Source: Brucepastera parasyntrophica (GTDB lineage Bacteria; Spirochaetota; Spirochaetia; Treponematales; Treponemataceae). From it: a DNA stretch of 64,000 nt. The stretch lies in NCBI RefSeq assembly GCF_022376835.1, contig NZ_CP084606.1:1-64000 (forward strand). Direction: 5' to 3'. Position 1 is the first letter of the stretch; every line of letters starts with the position of its first letter. Below are positions 57,663 through 64,000 of the stretch, piece after piece. A program made the position numbers and the translations under genes. The notes under the pieces were generated by a model. It did not search any database, was not told the DNA's origin, and saw nothing but the letters and a program-made list of their open reading frames with translations.

Positions 57663-60600
57663 ATGAAGTCTTCCGTATATCGCCTGTTTGTTGAACGTAA
57701 GGACGGTTTTGATATTGAGGCTGACAGGCTTTTTTCCGAGCTGACCTGCTTTGTTGGGGTGAAAGGACTCGCCGGGGTACGCTTTTTCAGCCGCTATGAT
57801 ATAGAAGGTATTGATTATCAGACTTTCATGAATTCGATCGGTACGGTTTTTTCCGAACCTCAAAGCGACCGGGTTTTTGAGGATGTCCTCCCTGTCCGGC
57901 CTGAAGAAACGGTCTTATCTGTTGAATATCTCCCCGGTCAATATGATCAGCGCGCCGACTCCGCCGAACAGTGCCTGGCTCTGCTCGGAAGCGGCAAAGA
58001 AAAACCAATACGGGTCCGCTGCGCCCGAGTGTATGTCTTCAGCGGAAATCTTGATCCGGAAAATCTGGAAAAAATACGGATTTTTTTGATCAATCCTGTT
58101 GACTCGAGGGAGGCTTCACCTGAAAAACCCGCAACCCTTGAAATGCGGCAGAACGAACCTCCAGATGTTCCGGTTATGGATGGATTTACCGGTCTTGATA
58201 ATGAGGGGATAGCCGCTTTTATTGGTGAATATGGCCTCGCCATGGACCGTGCCGATGCTCTTTTTCTTCAGTCATATTTCAAATCAAAAGGCAGAAACCC
58301 GACCGAAGCTGAAATACGGGTACTTGATACCTACTGGTCTGATCATTGCCGGCATACAACATTTAATACCAATCTTGAGTCGGTTTCCGTTGAAGAGGGA
58401 CCGTACAAAGATATTTTTCTGGAAGCCCTTTCCTTTTATTCCGGAATCCGCGCGGAAGTGTATGGAGAAAATGCTGATATAAAACCGGTGACGCTGATGG
58501 ATATGGCTGTTATCGGCGCAAAGGCACTCAAAAAACGTGGATTTCTGAATGATCTTGAAGAATCAGGAGAAATAAACGCCTGTTCCATTTTTATTGATGT
58601 AAATATTACTGATGAAAAAGGAATCAGGACCGGAACTGAAACCTGGCTTTTAATGTTCAAAAATGAAACGCATAATCATCCCACGGAAATAGAACCGTTC
58701 GGCGGGGCCGCGACCTGTATCGGAGGCGCAATCCGTGACCCGCTTTCCGGACGTTCATGGGTATATCAGGCCCTCAGGGTTACCGGAGCGGGTAATCCTA
58801 CTGTACCTATCGAGGCAACAGTTAAAGGCAAGCTCCCCCAGATACAGCTGACCCGGGAGGCCGCGGCGGGATTCAGTTCTTACGGAAATCAGATAGGCTT
58901 AACCACCGGACAGGTTGTCGAATATTATGATCCCGGTTTTCTCGCGAAACGCATGGAACTGGGCGCGGTCATCGCAGCCGCCCCCGCTTCTTCGGTTATT
59001 AGGGAAGAGCCGGAAACCGGTGATGTTGTTATCCTTCTTGGAGGCGGAACCGGCCGCGACGGAATCGGAGGCGCGACAGGTTCCTCCAAGGCCCATACCG
59101 TAGAATCGGTCGCGACCGCGGGGGCCGAGGTTCAGAAGGGAAATGCTCCCGAAGAACGGAAAATCCAGCGGCTTTTCCGTGATCCCGATACTGCAAAACT
59201 CATAAGGCGGTGCAATGACTTCGGCGCCGGAGGCGTTGCCGTGGCCGTTGGGGAGCTGGCCGCCGGAATTGATATTAATCTTGACGCTGTTCCGAAAAAA
59301 TACGCGGGGCTTACCGGGACTGAAATCGCAATTTCTGAATCCCAGGAACGTATGGCTGTTGTTGTAAGGCAAAAGGACACGCAGAAATTTATAGAAGCGG
59401 CAAAACGGGAAAACCTGAATGCTGCTGTTATCGCCGTAATTACGGACAAAGCGAAACTGGTCATGAACTGGAAAGGGCGGACCATTGTTGATATTGACCG
59501 AAGTTTTCTTGATACTGCGGGAGCGCAGCGCTCGGCGAAAGCCATTATCAGCCAGCCCTCCGGGGAATTTTCCTTTGCGGGAAAGGCGGACAGTTCGCCG
59601 GATCCCACCGCATATTCCCTGGCCGACCGCTGGATTTCGGTCCTTTCGGATATTTCCGTAGCGTCCCGGAGAGGCCTTTCGGAACGCTTTGACGGTTCTA
59701 TAGGATCGGCTTCCGTTTTATTTCCAATGGGAGGCTTCTGCCAGTCAACGCCTGAAGCAGGTATGGCTGCCCGGATCCCGGTTCCGGGAGACAAACATAC
59801 AACTACAGTCAGTCTGATGACCATGGGCTATGATCCGAAGGCGGCGAACTGGAGTCCTTTTCATGCCGCGCAGTATGCGGTTCTTGAATCCCTTGCGAAA
59901 ATCCTTGCCTTAGGCGGAGACCCCCGCAAGGCCCGGCTTTCATTTCAGGAATATTTTGAACGTACGGAAAATGAAAAAGCCTGGGGAAAACCTGCGGCCG
60001 CTCTTCTTGGCGCCCTGAAAGCCCAGATCGCGGCAGGAACGCCTTCGATCGGCGGAAAGGACAGTATGTCCGGAACCTTCCATGATATGCATGTTCCCCC
60101 CACACTGGTTTCGTTTGCCGTTTCGGTTACAGAAGACGCAAAAGTAAGAAGCGGCGCCCTGGCCTCGGCCGGCAGTCTGCTTGTTCTTATACAAACTCCC
60201 TGGCTTGAAGACCAGACCCCTGACTGGGATGCTTTTCTTTCACATACTGAAAAACTGCTTGCCCTGTCAGGCGGAAGTGCGGGGGAATCTTCTGCTGTAC
60301 GCGCCGCATATCCGGTAGGAGCCGGCGGAATCGCCGCATGCCTTTCCAAGATGGCTTTCGGAAACAGTATAGGGATGGAACTGGATGCGGAAGCTCTTTC
60401 CGGAATCAGTATTCCTCATGTTTTTGATTCCGGTTCCGAAAAAGCCGCGGGTGATAAAAACAGCCGGATATTCGAAGCGGATAATAATATCCTGTTTGCT
60501 CCGCTTTACGGGTCCCTTATTATTGAACTTGCTGATACGGAAACAGTACGGAACTTTATCAGGGATTCGGGGTGGGTTTGTATCGGCAAAACAAATAATG

Positions 60601-61622
60601 AACAGTCCATACAAGCCGGCCCGGTTGTCATTTCCCTTGATGAGGCCTGTAAAGCCTGGGAACATACCCTTGCCAGGGTCTTTCCTCCTGTCTCCGGCGC
60701 TTCCGGACAGAATCCTGTTCCTGACTGGGCCCATGAATTGTACCAGACTGTTCCTGATGCGGATAAAAAGATCCCGTATCTGAAAGAAAATAAAAAACCG
60801 CTTGTTGTACTTCCCGTATTTCCCGGCACAAACTGTGAATTTGACATGGCCCGGGCGTTCCGGCTTGCCGGAGCCGATATCCGGACCGTTGTTTTACGCA
60901 ACCGGACTGAAAAGGATCTTGAAGAGTCCATTTTCGAGCTGCAGACCGCTATTGATCAGGCCCATATTCTGGCATTTTCGGGAGGTTTTTCGGCAGGCGA
61001 TGAACCGGACGGTTCCGGGAAATTTATCGCGGCCATTATCCGTGAAAACAGAATAGCGGACAGTATCATGAATCTGACGGAAAACAGAAAAAACCTGATA
61101 CTCGGAATCTGCAATGGTTTTCAGGCTCTTATAAAAACAGGCCTGGTTCCTTACGGAAAAATACTCGATCCGTCTGAAGACATGCCCACTCTTACCCATA
61201 ATACAATCGGAAGACATATTTCCCGGTTTGTCAGTACCCGTATTGTTTCCCGGCTGAGTCCCTGGTCCGATAATCCTGATCTTTTTCCGGGAAAAATTCA
61301 TAAAATTCCTATATCACACGGGGAAGGACGTGTTATAATACGAGAGGCACTGGCAAAAGAACTTTTTGCGGCCGGACAGATTTTTACGCAATATGTTGAT
61401 AAAGCAGGATTACCCGCCTCACTTGAACCGGATAATCCGAACGGTTCCATGTATGCTATAGAAGGTATGACTGATTCATCCGGCAGAATTCTTGGCAAAA
61501 TGGGCCATTCGGAACGTCCCATTGATTTTATCGGCGGAAAGAATCCCGCACTCTTGTTCAAAAACATCCCGGGCGATACAATTCAGAATATATTCACCGC
61601 GGGTGTAAGATACTTTTATTAG
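57663..61622 (+). CDS. purL: Phosphoribosylformylglycinamidine synthase PurL (long form)
   Basis: PurL converts FGAR to FGAM in purine synthesis. The 1319-residue protein is the large single-chain form with an N-terminal PurS-like part, two AIRS-like synthase domains and a C-terminal glutaminase. Visible motifs are YWSDHCRHTTF, NETHNHPTEIEPFGGAATCI and LLGGGTGRDGIGGATGSSKA. They also include FGAGGVAVAVGELAAGIDIN, and in the glutaminase FPGTNCEFDMARAFRLAGAD, GICNGFQAL with nucleophile Cys1150, and ISHGEGR. The start is ATG 57663 after a G-rich site; GTG 57657 is an alternative. The gene is monocistronic or leads the lipoprotein gene 8 nt downstream. Confidence 0.96.
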   Translation: MKSSVYRLFVERKDGFDIEADRLFSELTCFVGVKGLAGVRFFSRYDIEGIDYQTFMNSIGTVFSEPQSDRVFEDVLPVRPEETVLSVEYLPGQYDQRADSAEQCLALLGSGKEKPIRVRCARVYVFSGNLDPENLEKIRIFLINPVDSREASPEKPATLEMRQNEPPDVPVMDGFTGLDNEGIAAFIGEYGLAMDRADALFLQSYFKSKGRNPTEAEIRVLDTYWSDHCRHTTFNTNLESVSVEEGPYKDIFLEALSFYSGIRAEVYGENADIKPVTLMDMAVIGAKALKKRGFLNDLEESGEINACSIFIDVNITDEKGIRTGTETWLLMFKNETHNHPTEIEPFGGAATCIGGAIRDPLSGRSWVYQALRVTGAGNPTVPIEATVKGKLPQIQLTREAAAGFSSYGNQIGLTTGQVVEYYDPGFLAKRMELGAVIAAAPASSVIREEPETGDVVILLGGGTGRDGIGGATGSSKAHTVESVATAGAEVQKGNAPEERKIQRLFRDPDTAKLIRRCNDFGAGGVAVAVGELAAGIDINLDAVPKKYAGLTGTEIAISESQERMAVVVRQKDTQKFIEAAKRENLNAAVIAVITDKAKLVMNWKGRTIVDIDRSFLDTAGAQRSAKAIISQPSGEFSFAGKADSSPDPTAYSLADRWISVLSDISVASRRGLSERFDGSIGSASVLFPMGGFCQSTPEAGMAARIPVPGDKHTTTVSLMTMGYDPKAANWSPFHAAQYAVLESLAKILALGGDPRKARLSFQEYFERTENEKAWGKPAAALLGALKAQIAAGTPSIGGKDSMSGTFHDMHVPPTLVSFAVSVTEDAKVRSGALASAGSLLVLIQTPWLEDQTPDWDAFLSHTEKLLALSGGSAGESSAVRAAYPVGAGGIAACLSKMAFGNSIGMELDAEALSGISIPHVFDSGSEKAAGDKNSRIFEADNNILFAPLYGSLIIELADTETVRNFIRDSGWVCIGKTNNEQSIQAGPVVISLDEACKAWEHTLARVFPPVSGASGQNPVPDWAHELYQTVPDADKKIPYLKENKKPLVVLPVFPGTNCEFDMARAFRLAGADIRTVVLRNRTEKDLEESIFELQTAIDQAHILAFSGGFSAGDEPDGSGKFIAAIIRENRIADSIMNLTENRKNLILGICNGFQALIKTGLVPYGKILDPSEDMPTLTHNTIGRHISRFVSTRIVSRLSPWSDNPDLFPGKIHKIPISHGEGRVIIREALAKELFAAGQIFTQYVDKAGLPASLEPDNPNGSMYAIEGMTDSSGRILGKMGHSERPIDFIGGKNPALLFKNIPGDTIQNIFTAGVRYFY

Positions 61623-61630
61623 GAGATTGT

Positions 61631-62596
61631 ATGAAAAAATTATTGGCAATTTTTGCAGGAGTTCTGGTTCTCCTTTTTGCGGGTTGTGAAAAACAGCGTA
61701 CCGTTGTTGACGCCGAACCCCAGACAACATGGATTACAGACGTTGACGAGGCCAAGGCCCTTGCAAAAGAAACCGGCAAATCCGTGCTTATTGTATTTAC
61801 CGGCTCAGACTGGAATGAACAGAGCCAGGAAATGAATGAGACTGTTTTTACCGGGGAGTTCTTTGAAAAGGCTTCGCCGGAATATGTTCTGTGCAATATT
61901 GATATTGTTCAGGATGAAACACTGATGGATTTGGAACAGCTGGAAAAAAACTATATTGCTGCGGCGACCTATGCTGTACAGGTCCTGCCTTTCTTTGTCA
62001 TGCTGACTCCTGATGGTGATGTTTACGGAAAAACAATGGCGACAGAGAGTACTTTTACCACAGAAGGTCTTCTGGTTTATCTGGAATCCTATTTTCCGGA
62101 ACGGGACAAGCTTGTCAGCTTAAAGGAAAAAATAGATAAATCAAGGGGAGTTAACCGCGCCGTTAATATCGATAATTTTATAGAAGCTCTCTCTCCGACA
62201 CAGCGGGAAGAATACGGCGACCTTATCCGTGAAGTCCCCGAACTGGATAAGAAAAACAAAAAAGGACTCCGTTCCAAATATCTTCTCCAGATAGCTTATC
62301 TCGACGCCATCGGCTATTATCAGAATGGAAATCTTCTTGCTGCCGGTGAAGGCTTCAGGACAGTCGCGGAAAGCGGTGAACTTGATCCTGCCCAGACCCA
62401 GGAAGCCCTGTATATGGCCTCATATATGTTTGCCATGTCCGGACAGGTGGACAATGCTGCAATAATTTCAATGCTGGAAATGGCGATACTTGCCGACCCT
62501 GAAAACCCCGGATCAAGCCAGATACAGTATATTATTGACGGAATGAACGCAGAACTTGAAGGATATGACGGCGTACCGCTGGAAGAATTTGAATAA
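61631..62596 (+). CDS. Thioredoxin-fold lipoprotein without CXXC
   Basis: A 321-residue secreted lipoprotein. The N-terminus MKKLLAIFAGVLVLLFAGCE has a lipobox (LFAGC) with Cys19 as the lipidation site. Residues about 40-160 match a thioredoxin-like fold (EAKALAKETGKSVLIVFTGS, YAVQVLPFFVMLTPDGDVYG with cis-Pro), but the active-site CXXC is replaced by WNEQ, so redox catalysis is unlikely. The C-terminal half is helical and repeat-like. It follows purL by 8 nt. Its stop codon lies within the end of the second repeat family copy at 62591. Confidence 0.8.
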   Translation: MKKLLAIFAGVLVLLFAGCEKQRTVVDAEPQTTWITDVDEAKALAKETGKSVLIVFTGSDWNEQSQEMNETVFTGEFFEKASPEYVLCNIDIVQDETLMDLEQLEKNYIAAATYAVQVLPFFVMLTPDGDVYGKTMATESTFTTEGLLVYLESYFPERDKLVSLKEKIDKSRGVNRAVNIDNFIEALSPTQREEYGDLIREVPELDKKNKKGLRSKYLLQIAYLDAIGYYQNGNLLAAGEGFRTVAESGELDPAQTQEALYMASYMFAMSGQVDNAAIISMLEMAILADPENPGSSQIQYIIDGMNAELEGYDGVPLEEFE

Positions 62597-62695
62597 AATA
62601 CCTTGCCGCAGAGCAGGCAGTCCTCCGGCTGAGGTGTTTTGTTCTCCCGTGGAATTGGTCTCGGGTTTAATACCATAGACCCTCGCCACGAATAA
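62591..62695 (-). repeat. Second dispersed repeat family, copy 2 (short form)
   Basis: Read on the minus strand this shares TTATTCGTGGCGAGGGT, ATGGTATTAA, GACCAATTCCACGGGAGA (62643-62660), CTCTGCGGC and GTATTTTATTC with 29464-29680, but lacks the roughly 125-nt middle part. The terminal GAATAAAATAC includes the stop codon of the lipoprotein gene. An additional small hairpin (CTCCGG/CCGGAG) follows at about 62710-62731. Confidence 0.7.
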
Positions 62696-62782
62696 AGATG
62701 GTATCCGGCCTCCGGCGAAACAAAACCGGAGACTGGAATTGTCTGACATCACCAGATTTTTCAGTTTTTCCCTGGCCGGAAC

Positions 62783-63559
62783 TTAATCCTTCCAGGGGAA
62801 AATAAGATTGCGGAGACTTCTTGTTCCGACAATTTCCATATCTTCCGCTATTAATTCGGACCAGGGGACGGATTTTCTGAGTTTTGAAAATTCTTCGCTG
62901 TCCTGCTGTTCCAGCCAGTCATATTTATACATTCTGAGTTTAAAGGCTTCGTTCTGCGCAAGGACCAATCCGGCGAGAAAAGTAATAAGCATAAATGAAA
63001 ATAAAAGCAGAACTATTGAATAAAAAAACATAAAAACAGAAAATCCTATATTATCAAGACAAATAATAAAAGATTTTTTCAGGCATTTGAAAAACCGTGT
63101 ATCAAGCTGGCTTCTGACCGGTAAAAACCACTGGAGCGATAAGATGACTGCAAACGCGATCCAGAACAGGCCCCCTGCGCAGGCGTAACCGAAAACCCCG
63201 CCCGCGGCCAGGTAATACCGTATCCCTGTTGAAAAAATAAAATAGAGAACACACAGGAGAATCCCATACAGTACGCCATGCATCCATGTATTTTTCAGCG
63301 CCGTAAAAAAATCCCTGACTGAAAATGATTTATAATCAGCAACTCCCGCCATTACTATGGATGTTGCCATCATTATCACGCTGAGTATAATAACTATAAG
63401 TACCAGAATCCCGGTTACGGCGAGGATATTGTCCTGTACAAGCCCGGTAAGAAAGATTCCGCCGACAATTACGGCAAGAGACAGCAGATTTAATACAAAA
63501 ATGGACAATAAATGGTCCCAGCCGTCATAGAATGCTTTTTTAATGAAAAATCCGATCAT
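62783..63559 (-). CDS. Hypothetical multi-pass membrane protein
   Basis: A 258-residue protein starting at ATG 63559 (AGGAG-like CTCCT complement just upstream) with about five or six membrane helices (residues about 18-40, 45-68, 95-120, 122-145, 170-205). It ends in a polar tail (DWLEQQDSEEFSKLRKSVPW). I do not recognise a named family; general shape resembles DUF624-like or permease-accessory proteins. It is divergently placed from the next gene. Confidence 0.65.
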   Translation of the reverse strand: MIGFFIKKAFYDGWDHLLSIFVLNLLSLAVIVGGIFLTGLVQDNILAVTGILVLIVIILSVIMMATSIVMAGVADYKSFSVRDFFTALKNTWMHGVLYGILLCVLYFIFSTGIRYYLAAGGVFGYACAGGLFWIAFAVILSLQWFLPVRSQLDTRFFKCLKKSFIICLDNIGFSVFMFFYSIVLLLFSFMLITFLAGLVLAQNEAFKLRMYKYDWLEQQDSEEFSKLRKSVPWSELIAEDMEIVGTRSLRNLIFPWKD

Positions 63560-63691
63560 AGGAGAAAAGTGTATCCCTCCCTCCTGAAAAAAACAAGCGG
63601 TAATTTTACACTCAAAATTCTCCTAACAGGTATTTTTCCCTTTTCCCGTATGGCTTTTTTATGGTAAAATCCAAAAGGAGGATAAGCAGGT

Positions 63692-64000
63692 ATGAGCAAA
63701 GTAGTAGTCGGTGCGGATTCGCTTGACGGATATTTGACTGAAAAAGATATAACCTATCTGGACAGAATGGACAAATTGTATATACGCGCCATGGATTCGT
63801 TTAAAATTCTTGCGGCGGGCGGTTTCAGTTCAACTCTTGCTAATGAAGAAAAAAAGGTAATCGATATATTCAATGAAATGGGCCATGTTATGCAGGATAT
63901 CTGCAAGGAAGCCCCGGGAATCAAGGTATATTCCTTCGAAACCGAAAAAGAAAGCCACGCTGAAGCTTCCCGGGTTATTGCCAAACTCAGGGACATACGG
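63692..64000 (+). CDS. Hypothetical protein, truncated by the window edge
   Basis: An open frame of 103 codons from ATG 63692 runs to the window end without a stop. AAGGAGG lies at 63675-63681, about 10 nt upstream. The protein begins MSKVVVGADSLDGYLTEKD and continues with an amphipathic, helical sequence (YIRAMDSFKILAAGGFSSTL). There is no signal peptide. I cannot assign a family from the visible part. Confidence 0.7.
   Translation, partial: MSKVVVGADSLDGYLTEKDITYLDRMDKLYIRAMDSFKILAAGGFSSTLANEEKKVIDIFNEMGHVMQDICKEAPGIKVYSFETEKESHAEASRVIAKLRDIR

Overview
The window looks like a chromosomal segment of a spirochaete, most likely a Treponema-type organism. The case rests on four things. First, one long flagellar operon runs in the spirochaetal order flbB-fliK-flgD-flgE-flbD-motAB-fliLMYOPQR-flhBAFG-orf-fliA-fapA. 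Second, the hook protein FlgE keeps Lys165 and Cys178, the residues known in Treponema to form the lysinoalanine cross-link. Third, a V-type (not F-type) ATPase operon encodes E-DUF2764-A-B-D-I-K. Fourth, there are several outer-membrane barrel-like proteins of spirochaetal style. The flgB-fliJ half of the flagellar regulon is not adjacent: the operon starts at flbB next to an oppositely oriented helicase, as in treponemes and unlike Borrelia.

Layout. 1-5122: DNA repair and maintenance (ligA, a deoxyinosine-type DNA glycosylase, a membrane-anchored unknown, and pcrA/uvrD on the minus strand). 5186-26988: repeat copy 1, a promoter, and the flagellar operon. 27100-30641: a possible CheW-like protein, an outer-membrane barrel, tRNA-Phe and an ankyrin protein. 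30655-37825: murG, cvpA, holB, an NtrC-type two-component pair, a J-domain protein and galM. 37861-45015: V-ATPase operon. 45245-47999: ispG, a periplasmic repeat protein and a small barrel. 48084-57162 (minus strand): giant Lhr-like helicase, GH16-like protein, hybrid histidine kinase and FIST sensor. 57663-64000: purL, a thioredoxin-fold lipoprotein, a membrane protein and a truncated gene at the edge.

Most striking non-coding signal: a roughly 105-bp element made of two successive palindromes occurs four times (5186, 26976, 32267, 57187), all in the same orientation, with paired arm changes between copies. In two copies its left end contains the stop codon and last codons of the upstream gene. 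A solitary 16-nt half of its second palindrome supplies the stop codon of a third gene. A different palindrome (ATACGAT-N5-ATCGTAT) occurs three times in one reading frame inside the Lhr-like helicase gene and encodes a repeated peptide, reminiscent of palindromic elements that invade coding sequence. A second dispersed repeat family links 29464-29680 and 62591-62695.

Quality caveat: ten genes contain thirteen... more exactly, eleven genes carry a total of thirteen single-base frame losses, and every one is explained by a homopolymer run one base too short (ligA, pcrA x2, flbB, flhF, murG, kinase, response regulator x2, galM, GH16, hybrid kinase, FIST gene). This points to systematic homopolymer under-calling in the assembly rather than gene decay, so I annotate these as whole genes with frameshifts marked.
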